Positions 13,106-27,288 are shown, counted from the stretch's first letter. The stretch is DNA of 64,000 nucleotides from Halocaridina rubra (GCA_037179515.1 JAXCGZ010020825.1:62001-126000); one strand, 5' to 3'. The notes: a model not told the origin generated them from the sequence alone. A program made the numbers and translations.

Positions 13106-13862
13106 GTGAGTTTGCAACCCCCACCATCCAGGCTCGGCCAATTGTTACCCGAGACCGAGTCAATATTTATGATATTCCCATTTCTAGGCCTGAACACTGA
13201 GACTTAGGTCTGTTCAGTGCCAAGATTCTTAACCCTCTGAGAATGATTCAAAGGCCAAATTCGCAGCCCCTCTTTAGCTCATGGTAACCTGAAAGTGAGG
13301 ATCCAGCATCCCGGAACAGTTAAAGTCTAGATATTTCCCTTAACAGATATGTCATGTTTAGATGTTTGGTAACCTGTCTAGTTTACTAGATAGTGATGCC
13401 ATGTAGTTATAGATTTTTTCTTGTAGAAGGTAACGTAATAATAGTTATGTGATTAACTTACTTAGACTAGCAAACCTAGACTAGATAGTGTCTGTGGTGC
13501 TTGCCCACTTTTTGGTCAAGGGATCGTCTTTATCCCGTGAAGTACGTTTACTTGTGCAGAATTTTTAGTCCCATGTCCCTGAATTTTGACCCTGATATGA
13601 CCCTAGCGACTGGTCACTTGTCCCCCCCCCCGAGAGCCCTGGTGAGAGGACAACCCTTTGCCTCTTCCCTAAACTTAACCTTTCTTTACCTTGTCATGAC
13701 CTTTTAACCGTACTTATATCATATCATCTCATAATCCTTCAGTGCCTCATTTTAATAGCTTACATGTCTACTGTGTGCCCCAGAAACCTTTAGATTAGTA
13801 TCTAAATATGGAATTTTGAGTAATCCTAAGTTTCTCGTCTTTTGTTTCCCTTCATCACCCAG
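13106..13862 (+). other. Intron between the two alternative pore exons
   Basis: A 757-bp intron. A poly-C run (10 C) lies near 13622-13631. A short stretch at 13541-13615 weakly resembles pore exon 1 and may be a decayed third copy. Confidence 0.6.
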
Positions 13863-13954
13863 GTCTTTGGTAATATAGCATTGGATCCTACCTCTGCTAT
13901 AACACGCCACAACAACTTTAGAATATTTGCTGAGGGCATAATGCTCTTGTTCAG
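13863..13954 (+). CDS. cac: Cav2 exon, pore version 2: IVS5 end, turret and pore helix (mutually exclusive candidate)
   Basis: The acceptor ttcatcacccag is followed by 92 nt (phase 0 in, two bases left over) and the donor gtaacc. It encodes [18 protein letters not shown], then [12 protein letters not shown], with Arg completed as ag|a. It keeps the VFGN, RHNNF and MLLF anchors of version 1. The turret loses acidic residues (DPTSAIT versus DPDTDLN) and the pore helix differs (RIFAEGI versus QSFFAGL, adding a glutamate). The open frame, splice sites and framework conservation argue for a functional duplicate, not a pseudo-exon. Confidence 0.9.
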
Positions 13955-14612
13955 GTAACCAATCTAAGTTAACTTTTACTGGCACTCGAAAATGAAACCA
14001 GCGGCAAAATTGGCTAATTTCTTCTGTCCAAACTTTTGTCACTGTGATCTCCGTTCCTCAGAAGCTATATTGTTGCCATTGCCACAAAATACTGTATAAA
14101 CCTTAACATTTTTGTGCATTCTCCCTCATTTTTTTTCTGGGAACTTGAATATTTTTCTATGCACGATTTTTGCGTCAGTGTCTTTTCAGAGTGTTGCTTA
14201 ACACTGGAATAGTAACTACAAGGTTTATATACAGTATTTTGTGAGATGATGAATGCCATTTCTGCATTGGTGTATAACTGTGCTGGATATGTTACCTTGA
14301 TGTGATCACTATTGCTGTAGGAAGAAATTTTTTTCACGTGATCACCATAAGCAAATAAACTCAGCACCAAAATTTGCGGGAGACTTACAGCAAGGAGAAA
14401 CTTATTAGCCAAAACAGATTTATTTGTATTTTGAGTTATTTGTTGGTTTAGGTTTGCTTATCAACACATAAAACACCATCATTGTATCCGCAACATTTTG
14501 TCACTGTGCTGTAGTTATTTTCTTTTTGTTTTATATACTTCACAATGCACAACTGTCCCCCTGTATCTGCAATTCCGTACCCGTAGTTGACCACAAAAAG
14601 GATTTTTATTTT

Positions 14613-14725
<113 letters not shown>

Positions 14726-17700
14726 TAGAAAAATGAAAGTTGAAAATATAAACATAAGTCCAAAGAGTGTGAATATATTTGATGAGTAAAGAATTCAGTT
14801 CTGTTGGTGTTAAGTTTAAAGATTTTTACAAAGATATAAAAGCTAAAAGAAAGACTATTCATAGTGCACATTCTATCTGATAATTGAATGTAAAGGTTAT
14901 TAATTATTGTTTAAAAATTAGAGTAGAAAATAAAAAAAAAATAGTTCATACAATGTCTTTTCTATATGAATTATGAACACTATAGCTTTATTTGTTGTAT
15001 GTTTAAAATTCTTAATTAAGTTTGAGAATATTAAGAAAAATAAAATTTGAAAATAAAGCAGTAAATCAGGAACTGAAAATAAGAAATATTAGGCTATAAT
15101 GTGTGACTTCACTGTTTGAAATGTGAAGACCAGCCTTATTCGTGGTAATATAAAGGATTTACATAAAAGTTTTAAACTTGCAAAATTGAGAAGAAAAAAC
15201 TAGTTCACATGTGAAGACGGCCAAAAGTATTCTTGATATGTTTATAAGTTTTACTTAAATTTTGAAATACTAGAAGAAATAAATTAAAAAATAAATAGTC
15301 TTTACAGTGCACTGATGTGACCTATAGAGGTTTACATAACAGTTGAAAATGTAAGAAAAGTATAAAAAGTATTTCTGTACAATACGGTACAGGATCTACA
15401 TATTTAATATACAGTACACTGTATTTATCAGCCAAACTTCCTTAGGCTGAAAAAAAGTTTTATATGGATTATTGCGGGGTTGGAGCCTTCAGACTCAGAA
15501 TGCATATTTCTGAATTATTGATTCTGTCTCTCAAGTAGGGTATGCTATTTTAATCGATTTTATATAAGCGTTAGGAGGGGGGGGGATTGGAAGCTCTCTT
15601 CTGTGGATACAGGGGGACCTTGTGTTTTATTACAATACTTTACAATTTTAGTTTCTTTTCTGTTATTTGTGTACTTAAGGCTGCGTGGGTGGCAGCATGC
15701 GTGTGTAGGTTAGTATTGGGCAGAAATGGTAGCATGCTGTTGGGTGGGCATAAGTATTCATTTTATGTAGAATTCATATTTCCTCAGTCATTGCAATTGC
15801 AACAGAAAATATGGTTATTATTGTACCATACTTAGATATCTGGCTTGGAAAGAAATTATGGATAAGCTATAGAACAGTTTGAGACTTTAGAAGTTAAAAG
15901 CCTAAATAAATAGTATAGGATAGGTTTTAGACTTTTGAACAGATCGATTATTGCCATTCATAATGACTCTGTAACTTGAAGAGCATACGGCTTCATAAGT
16001 ATAGTATGTACTTTTCTTTTTGTTAATATCGCTTAAAATTTTCATTGAATTAATTTATGAACATGCAATCATCTTAAAGATTATATATTTACTTCATGTT
16101 TCTCATAATACTCAATATGGTGCCTTGGTTTAGTTTGTTCAGTCAAGAAAATTTTCCATTCTTTTATATTAAGCTATAAGACCAAATGTACAAATGCCAT
16201 TGCGTGCCCACCCTCAGCACCGTAAGCCCGCATACAGCAACAGCACCTGTGAGCGCACGGTACCCATCTGCACATGTAGTATCACTATCACTTTGCATGT
16301 TTAAGTTGCCAATAATTTGCAGTGTAGGCTCTCAGGTAGACAAATACACCATGTCTGCATTAGTGATGATATGCCTCATATCTCCTTACTACTCCTTTTC
16401 CAGAGTGACCTCAGAACCCACCTGAAATTCCTGATTCCCTTTTCTTTTGACCATATCACAATGCCTCTCCTTTTCAAGCCTCTGACATCACCTGTATATG
16501 CATAAAGCGATAGAATTTATACTCCTTATAAATAATTACCCTTATTTTTCATTTTTACCTAGTAGATCCTAGCTCCTTGTATGATGCTTGCTTTTTTGTA
16601 GACTAGGGACAATTAGTTATATAAGAATTTTTTTTCTTACTCCGTGATTTTTACAAAGGTAAGTTTTCATATGTATGTAAAATCTAAATAAACATTTGAA
16701 TGTTATATGAAAATTCCTAAATATATTCTCTGATTCTTAGAATTTTTACATGGAATTGTATGACTTGTTCATAATTAAAGATTAGATGCTTTCTCCTTTG
16801 ATAAAACGTTCTTATTGACTTGTATGCCAGTTTCTATGCTCTTAGAAAGATTAAATCAATTAATGCTCATAGATAAGTATGGGAATATTTGTTATCAAAC
16901 AAACTCACTTTACTTCTGAGAATACCACATCCTGTAAGTGCTTTTTTTTAAATGTGTTCCTTGACATGCTACACATCAACCATAGCAATCTTTTTTAGCC
17001 CATCTCCACCTAAGATCAAAATCCACATATAGCAAGAGGAATCATTTTTCCTCTCAGTAATAACAAACACCATTGTTCCAGGTTTGACAATGTAGTGAAG
17101 GCCTCTTAGTTACGTTTGCCTCTTGAATGACGAAAAATGAAAGTTATAGAGATTGTTATCAATAAGAAGTGTTATGTAGACGAACCAATTTCTTCTTTAA
17201 ATGCGTACAATTATATTTTTCTTATTGAAAGCTGTACCCTATCTTGTTCAATAGATTGAACAAGAGGAAACCTATGCTTCTGCAGCTTTTAAAATCCAGT
17301 CCTAGGTTCTCTGGTGTATGCTGTTCCATTCATCCAAACTTGTAGTTTACTTGACATTATGCGTAGGCCTATTACTTGTCTGTTCATAACCAGTGTCTCT
17401 CACTTTCTGGATGTTATGGCCTCTTTTGAGGCTCATATCCCTATTCAAGGCATGCCTCTATCTAAATCACATAGTAAATTTACCTTATAAATCACCGATT
17501 TTAGTTTTTCATCCACCCTTCAAGAAAGATGTACAAACCAGCTAAGTTGTCTATTCCACTCTTTCCATTAAACTTCTGGGTAACTATTTTTACTCTACAA
17601 GTTCTTTTGAAGCATATCAACTCCATTACTCAGTTTTTGTTTTATGAGCTTCTTCAGTCTAATGTGAGCTTCCATGCAACAAGGACAGAATAATTGTCTT

Positions 17701-17839
17701 CTCATACAATCCAGTCTAACTCTGTCTTGACATAAACTTTTATATGCCTTCCCAAATATTTAAAACATAATGCAAAACTTTTTTGTAAGTAGTAAAAGCT
17801 GAAAATTGTGGCAAAAAACTTCAGAGAATGCCTAATATT

Positions 17840-18380
17840 ATCCAGGAGCGACTAGATTAGTGGTTAATGAGAATTAATACCTCAAAATTATAAATAAAGG
17901 GAATGGGCAAGAATTCAAGGCAACCCACACTTGGGTATTCAGTAGCAAGAGAGAAATTTAATGAATCTGAAAATTAAAATAATCTAGGAGTCCTAAGTAT
18001 GGTCAGATTTGTCTAAAAAAAATTTATAAATGGTATAGTCAAGTAGCTTATGCTTTCTTAACAAACATAAATGTGACATGCAGAAGAAGTATAACTTTTG
18101 GATCCATGCATCCCATCAAGAGTGTCTATGAATGCTGCTCTGCTGCACCTAGAATTGAGTCACTATATAAAATTAGAAATGTAATGAATAGCTTCAATTA
18201 TGCATTCCCATTGGTAATCTTTCTAATATGCTCTTTGGGTAATTGGGGTTGATATCCTCACTCGTAGGGACTTCAGAAAAAACTATGGTGCCTCTTTTTC
18301 ATTCGTTGGCACGCAAGTAACAGTATTTTCTTCTCTATTACTCACATATACTTGGAAGACGTATTTGAATTGCTGTAAAT
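17840..18380 (+). pseudogene. Decayed CR1/jockey-like reverse transcriptase relic
   Basis: Broken frames follow the same order as the intact copy at 1-750. A block resembling WLMRINTSK is followed by KGMGKNSRQPTLGYSVA (compare RMGTSARRPKLDYSVA) and ESEN, then LGVL, then later AAPRIESLYKIRNVMNS. Stops and frameshifts are frequent, so this is an older insertion of a related family. Assigned by comparison within this window only. Confidence 0.6.
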
Positions 18381-18565
18381 GGAGAAGAGTTTATTTCTAT
18401 ATTCAACTGGTATTTTTAACCTTCACTCTTAAGTGTGATAGTGGATTCTAATAACTTTAAGCTAACCTTCCAAATGAAATATGAATGAAAGTTACTACCT
18501 ATATTTTGTGAAATTAAATAGTAGTAGTACCCACAACACACACCAAAATCCTTATTCCCATTTTG

Positions 18566-19570
<1,005 letters not shown>

Positions 19571-21049
19571 AAAATCCTTTTTATATAGAGAAAACTATCT
19601 TCCTTTCTCTACTTTGGTAGGAGAGACGTAGATATATGAGATTCCTCTTCAGCTATATATAGGTGGGAAGTTAAAACAGCTTTCAGAGCTGGTCTTTTCA
19701 GATATGCACCATGTTTTACTAAGGGCTTCATACCAGTACACTTAGGACCAAACCTGTTTCCTTTCTCTGAGCAACTAATGTGTTTCAGTGATTTATGGAG
19801 ATAGGGACCCAGAAATAGAAAAATCTTTAGATGAAGCAAGAAAGAAACTTGATATTCCCAAGGTCTCTACTCATGAGGGAAGAAGTCTTCAAAGAGGAGT
19901 GGAATGGAAAAAGAGTGTACAGTATTTTAACATCCCTTGAGATCTAATACAAACTATCATTGCAGACTACATGTTCTTAAGCTAAGGGATGTAAAAGTTA
20001 GTAAAGAATAGCTTGGACTTGAGGATATCAGTGCCATCACTCCTGGATAATATGTCTTTGCCAATGCACGAAAACTAAACCCTTTCTTCAGATATTTATC
20101 AGGGCATCTAAGGTCTCAGGAGTTATGTACTGTTCCATACCAAAAAGTCCACAAGAAAGACTGGTCACCCCTCAACACTGATGTGATATTAAACAAAGGG
20201 CAGATGTTCCATTAGGAGGAGAAACTAACTATCCAGAAGTGGAGAGTCATATTGGAGCATGCCAAAAGGACATGAGCTTATACCCTTGATTCCATAGTCT
20301 GAGGATTGTGTGGAACGTAATGATAGTGAGGTTGAAGGAGAATGTATATGCTGTAAGAAGGGAGTAGAGCCACATCATTTTACTCTCATCAAAAGTTTGG
20401 GAACACCAAATGGGGCATAGGTCCGGATAATGTAGAATATTGAACAAAATAGGAATGCCCACCGGTGAATCAAGCTGTTACTTGTAAATTGGAACCCAGT
20501 AATAACCATCAGTAATGTAAATAGTGGCTCTAAATATGCTAGTAACACTTCTTATATGGTGCTGCACATCACTCTCTCCTATTGTTTGATTTTTTCTTTG
20601 CATCACAGTTGCTACATACTCTGTTCTCAGTTTATTATGCTGGGTCTTATGGATCTTTGCCAAAACCATTTGTTGTTACTTCCAGTGTGAAGTCACCTTT
20701 TAAAAGAGCAGCATACACATAATACTTAAGATGGTGAAGCAAAATATAAATCATTACAGTAATGTCTTCTGATTTCACTAAAAGACACAGTTAATTAACA
20801 AAGCTATTGCGCATGAAATATACAATGCTCGTAGCTAGTATTCTTAAGCATTATAGACCAACCTTTCATTGGTTTAATTATAAAACATACAGCATTCAAA
20901 TATTAAATGTTTATTTTAGATCTGCTTCTTTGTTTATGAGAGAAGTAATATTTTTAATAGTTCCAGATTTATATGTCTGTGTTGTCAGATTCTTTTGATA
21001 CTTTTGATCCATTCAGTAGAACACTGAAGTATTTTACCATACTAGTGAA

Positions 21050-21153
<104 letters not shown>

Positions 21154-21357
21154 TTCTTCATATATTGCCCATAATCTACTGTACTGTTAATGTTATGGTA
21201 TTACAGCACATATGTATTTGCATTTAAATGCTAGTAAAACCTTCTTCAATCATGCTAGATTTCAATGAGTGGATTATATAAATAAGTAAAAAGGAATTCA
21301 TTATTAATATAGAAAACATAATTACATAATTATATATAAAACTTTTCATATATACAG

Positions 21358-21517
21358 ATGTGCTACGGGAGAAGCATGGCAAAGCATTATGTTGTCATGT
21401 ATCAAGGGTCGTCCATGTGATCCAGCCGCTCTGACCAAAGATAAACCAGAGAAGACTTGCGGTTCAAATGTCGCTTATATATACTTTGTATCTTTCATCT
21501 TTCTTTGTTCTTTTTTG
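21358..21517 (+). CDS. cac: Cav2 exon: repeat IV selectivity filter and first half of S6
   Basis: The acceptor atatacag is followed by 160 nt and the donor gtaagt. The first base completes the Arg codon of either pore exon. It then encodes [14 protein letters not shown], the turret after the filter ([18 protein letters not shown]) and the start of S6 ([16 protein letters not shown]). The glutamate of TGEAW is the repeat IV member of the EEEE ring that selects calcium. Cysteines in IKGRPCD and KTCGS are candidates for an extracellular disulphide. The exon ends in phase 0 inside S6. Confidence 0.96.
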
Positions 21518-21737
21518 GTAAGTAATGTCTGCATATACAGTACTGCTCATCAGATTTTTATACAGACATACTTTGCTTAATGCCTGGGTTATATGTTGAA
21601 ATAACAAAGATTAAGTGATTTGGACTTTAGGCAATCACCATGCAGCATAGATAACCCTATATACTGTATTGGCCTCTTTACCTAAATAAGAAATCCTGCA
21701 CACTGTATTGTATACCAAAATAAAGTACATTCATTCT

Positions 21738-21740
<3 letters not shown>

Positions 21741-21770
<30 letters not shown>
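21741..21770. repeat. (AAT)n simple repeat
   Basis: About ten copies of taa/aat. Confidence 0.9.
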
Positions 21771-21773
<3 letters not shown>

Positions 21774-22359
21774 CCTAATTTTGTCTCCTCTTGTTGGGAT
21801 TTGAACCTGGATCCTGTAGAGCAGACATCCACAACTTAGTATTTTCTGCAGTAATAATAACCCAAGAGAACTCTTTTTTTATTAGCCTTAGGTACAATAG
21901 GTTACAATAATTGGCATTTAATCTGATAAACGAAGCTGTAATTTTAGACATCAGTGTGAAGGGTTGGGTGGATGAGGAAACAGTTTCTGTGCATGTGAGG
22001 TAAGTTTAGGTTGAGTGGAGTAATACTGGTACAAAAAAGTATTTACACTTATATCCTAATTTTTATTTTCTTTTTACATTTTAAACTTTTATACAAAATC
22101 TTTACAGGTAATAGAATGCACACCAATAATTATCTGGTATACTACAATGCATGCAGTATTTTTTTAGTATCGGTCTTTTTATATACTTTCAATTGTATAA
22201 ACTTTACAGGTAAAAGAAAGCATCTGAATAATTAGGCAATTATTTTACACTAGAGTGTATGCACTGAGTTCTTATATTTTTAATATTTTATTTTATAATT
22301 TTATGTGAAGACTATCTTAAGATACAAAATAATTAGATAGGATCATGGATCATCCACAT

Positions 22360-23540
22360 CACTGTCATCCATTTCCACAAAAGATTATTTTTGTACAATA
22401 CGTAAAGTTTCTTGCTAAGGTTCTTCATGGTGAGTTGTGGGCAGATATATAAGGAGGTTTGCTTAAATTACTCCATAGCATAAATTTTTCCATATGTTGC
22501 AAATACAGCATGAGCTCTTCTCTTTGTTACTGAGAAACATTCAGTACTCTATTGGATTCCATTTCATTGGCACTATTAGGCATATTGTCAGATCTGCAAA
22601 AACGTTAGCTAAACCTTTCTCAGTGATTATTTTTTATTTCTCTCTTTACTTTTCACCTTGTTTTATAGCTGCTAATATCTTTCCTAATTCTATCAACTTT
22701 TCATTTGTTTATACATCAGGAACCACTTCTTTACGATCCTCCAGATTTATTTTTCATGACATTTCAACAAGATTGGTTGATTCTTGCAACCTCGCCATAT
22801 TTAATAAATCTTTTAAAGTCTTGAACTTGCCTCTTCAATGCCTTATTCCAGAATCCAGTCATATTTTTGTTCATTTACATCACTCCAAGCTCAGCAAAGT
22901 CCGTGATGCAGTGGTAAATTTTGCAGCCCCTTTGGTACTTCGGAGTGACCCGCCAATATTATTTGTTGCAGCAATTACCTTCAAAAAATATGCCTTGAAT
23001 GTTACACTACCCCTAAATCTATTGGTTAGATAATATAGGTTGTGTTTGGATGCAGTTTACCAATAATAACTTAATATCAAATAGCAGTAAAGAATTAATC
23101 AAATTCTGAAGGGCACTTTTGCTTTAATAAAGTGCTTTCCAATTTTATTAGCATAGCAATTGAGAAAGGCTCCTTGAAAAGGTTGTTTGAGCATTCAGGA
23201 ATTTTATTGTTTTTGTGAATGATTCCTAGCTCTTTAAAGTCCTGAAGGAAGTTTTCACTGTTCCAATTCAGAAATGATGTAAAATAATACCATGCTTTCT
23301 TGTTTTAAACAACTCTGTAATCATATAATTATAAGCTTTAAGAATGATATTGTATTGATATCTTTATGGATGAAAACTCCTCAGGCAATCGTTCATAAAA
23401 TAAGTATATTTCATCTTATCATAAAGCTGCTTGGACTTATATTCAATCTCTACAATGACTTAATCCAAACTAGATATAAAATTTTTTCACTTCACATCGA
23501 CACTCCCAAATTCTCCTCTCACCTTCATACTGCGTGATGC
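22360..23540 (-). pseudogene. Unclassified decayed coding repeat
   Basis: Minus-strand frames broken by stops contain protein-like blocks such as DNMPNSANEMESNRVLNVSQ and PKGLQNLPLHHG followed by AWSDVNEQKYDWILE. A 179-codon open frame on the plus strand (22494-23033) has no domain and looks like its shadow. Composition and block structure suggest an old transposon ORF. I cannot name the family. Confidence 0.35.
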
Positions 23541-24626
23541 ATACTGTTGTTGGAAGCACTTAAACTTGTCATAGTTAGTACTAAATTCCTGTTTTCAGTT
23601 GGGGTGTGCTTCTTCACGTTGTATATTAAGTAAACTCTTTACCTCAGCAAAGATCTTTGTGATGCTGAGTGCTATTCACTTCCAGTAGTAGTCCTTAATC
23701 CACACTATTAATCATTTTTCCATATCAGTTATTTTATACTTTTGTCACTTGTAGATTTTTAAAGCCTCACAATCTAGATTTTCATTCTTAAGTGGAATAG
23801 GAGAAAGTTACCTTTGATATTTTACTTTTCAGCTTCATTCTGTTTAATTACTTTTAATTTAATATCCAAGTAAATCATTTTCCTTTGCCTCTTAAAGAAA
23901 GTGATATCACTAGGTTAGGATTTCTTGAGAGCCATGATGCACTAAGTTTCAATGGATCACTTTGCAAAGCCAGGATTCATTGTATTTAGAGACATGCTAA
24001 CTCACCAAGAGACAACAGCTGAAAAGACCAAATGAAAGAAACAATCAATATTAATATGTCGTGATATTCAAACCAAGGTGCTCGGCTTCAAGAGGTTCTT
24101 TATTATTATTTTTATAGAAAATATGATCATCAAGTCATACCACTAAAAAGGCTAATAAGCTTGTCATATATACTTATAGTACAGCTTTCATGTAAACATA
24201 TGTTTTAGACACTTTATGAAAGAATGTTAAGCGATGCATGACTATGTTTTTGTCTTTATTTTTGGCATGTAAATGAAGATTTTTTTATCAACAGACATAT
24301 ATATATATAATTGAAATTCACTTCTTCTGTGCATTTAAACTGGTTATAGTTATTATTATTTTCATTACTGTTATAAGCCAAGCAAGAAACCCTTCTGGAG
24401 AAAGTCTTAGAATATAAACCATATGGCTTCAGCAGGGGAAGCAACTTGGTGAGGATAATGGAAAAGAGGCAATAGAAAAAAAGACTATATAAAACGGTAC
24501 AACTTTGTATTGCAATATTAGCTATATTAGTAGTTTACCATTTTAAAGTATATATTACGCAACCATTGATAATTGTATGATATTAATTGAAACTTCTGCT
24601 ATGTCAAACGTTGTTTTTCCCACCAG

Positions 24627-24754
24627 ATGTTAAACCTTTTCGTTGCGGTCATCATGGATAATTTTGACTACCTGACCAGAGACTCTTCCATCCTTGGAGC
24701 TCACCATCTTGATGAATATATCAGAATTTGGGCGGAATATGATCCAAATGCAAC
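24627..24754 (+). CDS. cac: Cav2 exon: end of IVS6 and start of the EF-hand region
   Basis: The acceptor tttcccaccag is followed by 128 nt (phase 0 in, two bases left over) and the donor gtaagt. It encodes [19 protein letters not shown], the cytoplasmic end of S6 that forms the activation gate. [20 protein letters not shown] and PNA follow, the first part of the EF-hand-like domain. This sequence is nearly invariant in Cav2 channels. The final Thr codon is completed by the next exon. Confidence 0.96.
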
Positions 24755-25183
24755 GTAAGTGTTTTGTTGACTTGTAATTTATAATTTAGCAATGTTTATG
24801 TACAAAATATGTTTGGTTTCATATATTCTAGTGTACTTTACATGAAATATTATGTTTCCATTACTGTGTATTTAAAACTAAGCTGAGGTATTAGTTATAT
24901 TTTTGTCTTTGATGTATAAGTAATACCTGGAAAATAATACATATACATTTATATTATGAAAATTTCATACTTCTACCAATAAAAGAATAATATGCAAGAT
25001 TTTTTTGTATGTACTACACAAGGATTTTTTATGTGTTAGTATATGGCAGCATATTAGAAACCAATTATGCTTTAGAAGCATAATTTTTTTGTCTTTGTTT
25101 ATATGCTATACATTAGTCTGTTGATATGTTGAACTATTAAAGTGTATTTTTGCATGCTATTGATTTCAAATTTTTTACTTTAG

Positions 25184-25322
25184 GGGTCGGATTCACTATT
25201 CAGAAATGTATCAGATGCTAAGGGACATGGACCCACCTTTGGGGTTTGGGAACAAATGCCCTTATAGACTAGCATATAAAAAGCTTATTCGTATGAATAT
25301 GCCTCTAGATGATGAGGGAAAG
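25184..25322 (+). CDS. cac: Cav2 exon: EF-hand and pre-IQ region
   Basis: The acceptor ttttttactttag is followed by 139 nt (1 base to finish Thr, then 46 codons) and the donor gtaaga. It encodes GRIHYSEMYQMLRDMDPPLG, FGNKCPYRLAYKKLIRMNMP and LDDEGK: the second half of the EF-hand-like domain and the start of the pre-IQ linker. It ends in phase 0. The family role is coupling of calcium/calmodulin to gating. Confidence 0.96.
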
Positions 25323-25384
25323 GTAAGATATTACATATTCTTATGAATGTTAATAATTCTTCGCAATTTTTTGTGTGATTTATG

Positions 25385-25485
25385 TTAAAGAGTATCTTCT
25401 TCTTCGTCTACATCTTTTCCCACTTTATGTGGGGTCGATGTGTCTGGCCAGTTTTCTCCATTTGTTTCTGTCCCATACCTCATAA
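25385..25485 (-). pseudogene. RTE retrotransposon 3'-end fragment
   Basis: The minus strand reads through gggacagaaacaaatgg and actggccagacacatcgacc to ccccacataaagtggg. This is the typical C-terminal end of RTE reverse transcriptase ORFs in arthropods (block GQTHRPHIKWEK). It is about 100 bp, 5'-truncated, in the short intron after the pre-IQ exon. Confidence 0.6.
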
Positions 25486-26053
25486 GTATATTTATACTTA
25501 TTATTTCTTATCATTAGTGACTGTCCTAACTTAATTGAAGGATAATTTCTTTGATCAGAGCAATATTTCTAAGAGCAAAATAGTTTTATGCCTTCGCATT
25601 TCAGTATTTGCTATAAAAAATCTCAAAAATTATTTACTTAACTAAGAATAAATTGTCGCAGCTATACTACAAGGTGGTGGAGATAATCTTAAATAATTTT
25701 GATCTAATTTATTAGTCATGTAATAAGTGGATTTTAGGAATATATCGGAGCAATGTTTAGGGTTTATAAAATCTACTTGCATTATGTGTTTGCAGAATAT
25801 TTTGACTTTTTAAATAAACACACCTGTACACTGTATCACAAAGTGCAGTATATGGATGGACTGTATACTAATGAAATAAGATGCACATTTAGAATAGTTT
25901 TGAATCTAATGAATATGTGCAAGCACGTTGAACCCCATAGTTTAAGGATTATAGCCATTTGTTAGCCTGTTGTTTCCTTCAGTGCATTGATATTTTCAGG
26001 GTGTGATTTAAAAAAATATCAACTCCGAATGACTTTATTTTTTTCCTCTTTAG

Positions 26054-26222
26054 GTACACTTTACAACCACGTTATTTGCTTTAATCCGTGAAAATCTTTG
26101 TATAAAGATGAGACCTGCCGAGGAAATGGACCAAGCAGATTCTGAATTAAGAGTGACGATAAAAAAGCTTTGGCCTCTCCAAGCCAAGAAAAATATAGAT
26201 ATTATAGTACCGCGTGATGATG
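26054..26222 (+). CDS. cac: Cav2 exon: pre-IQ region
   Basis: The acceptor ttcctctttag is followed by 169 nt (56 codons plus one base) and the donor gtaagt. It encodes VHFTTTLFALIRENLCIKMR, PAEEMDQADSELRVTIKKLW and PLQAKKNIDIIVPRDD. This is the pre-IQ helix region that binds calmodulin together with the IQ motif. The order and residues fit Cav2 closely. Confidence 0.95.
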
Positions 26223-26752
26223 GTAAGTTATTGTGCAATCTCTCTCATCTACCAGATATGTCAGTACATTATTTGATTAAATATTTCATCTGCAGAAGCA
26301 GTTTTTGTGTACAATTACATAACATTTCTCATCTGGAAAAAAATAAATAGAGAATCTATTTTGGAGTTTTTGAATGTAGCAGTTCCTTTTTTGTATAATT
26401 TGCAGCATTGTAAAGAATTTATAAATCATTTGAAAAATTATGTCACCAATTTAGCTGTCATTAATAATGCTTTTTTTTAATATCCTTAATTAACAGACTC
26501 ATAATTCAGAAACTAATACTAAATTTTTAGAGGATCATAATTATTTTCAGCCAAGCTCTCTGTTTTACAAAGATCTGATTGAATATATCGTATTATATAT
26601 CACATACTGATTTACCACAGAAGCATAACTATATTATGTCTGTTATTATAACCTCTGTTCTTAATATGATTTGTTTACTACACAGGGACCATTTTAACTC
26701 TTCTCTGAATATTTTTTATTCTTCTTCTTTAGTCAATTTGTACCTATTTCAG

Positions 26753-26859
26753 AACTGAAATACGAAAAACTTACTGTGGGAAAGATCTACGGTGGTTTAC
26801 TCATATTAGAAAACTGGCGCACTACCAGATTTGGCCAAATTCAACCTGCAGGAGGCTTG
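26753..26859 (+). CDS. cac: Cav2 exon: IQ motif
   Basis: The acceptor gtacctatttcag is followed by 107 nt and the donor gtcagt. The split codon g|aa gives Glu, then LKYEKLTVGKIYGGLLILEN and WRTTRFGQIQPAGGL. The VGKIYGGLLILENWR core is the IQ calmodulin site; the Cav1 form here would be VTVGKFYATFLIQEY. It ends in phase 0. An alternative in-phase donor (gtatta) lies 12 nt further on and would add VSIR, so the 3' boundary is less certain than the start. Confidence 0.93.
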
Positions 26860-27288
26860 GTCAGTATACGGGTATTACTTATTTATTTCTTTTAGAAATA
26901 TTGTTCTTACAGAAATATGAATTTCGCAAGTTCTGTTAAACATTAAAGTACAATTATTTCAGTAGTGTTAACGATCATTAGGATACTGTATTTAGAATGG
27001 TTTATGTCATACTGCAACACTGAGCTTTAGAAAAAATATGTATATACTATGATCTAAGTTTGAAATAATGATCTTTTCCATGTATATTTTTTTAGTTCTG
27101 CAAGGTAACTTTTCCACTTTTTTAATTCTGTTTTTTTTTTTTAAGGATCATTCATTTGCTTATAATTTTTAATGGTTCACTCAGTGAACGTTATAACTTT
27201 TCCTTAAAATTTTTTGATAATTTTCTATTCTTAGAAAAGTACTTAGTCGAAAAAATGAACTAGTAGGAAGTCTCCAAAAATATTGCAG

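Larger units (their letters stand above)
21518..24626 (+). other. Intron with an unclassified antisense relic
   Basis: A 3.1 kb intron inside S6. It contains (AAT)n at 21741-21770 and a region (22360-23540) that looks like a decayed antisense protein-coding repeat. Otherwise AT-rich. Confidence 0.6.
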
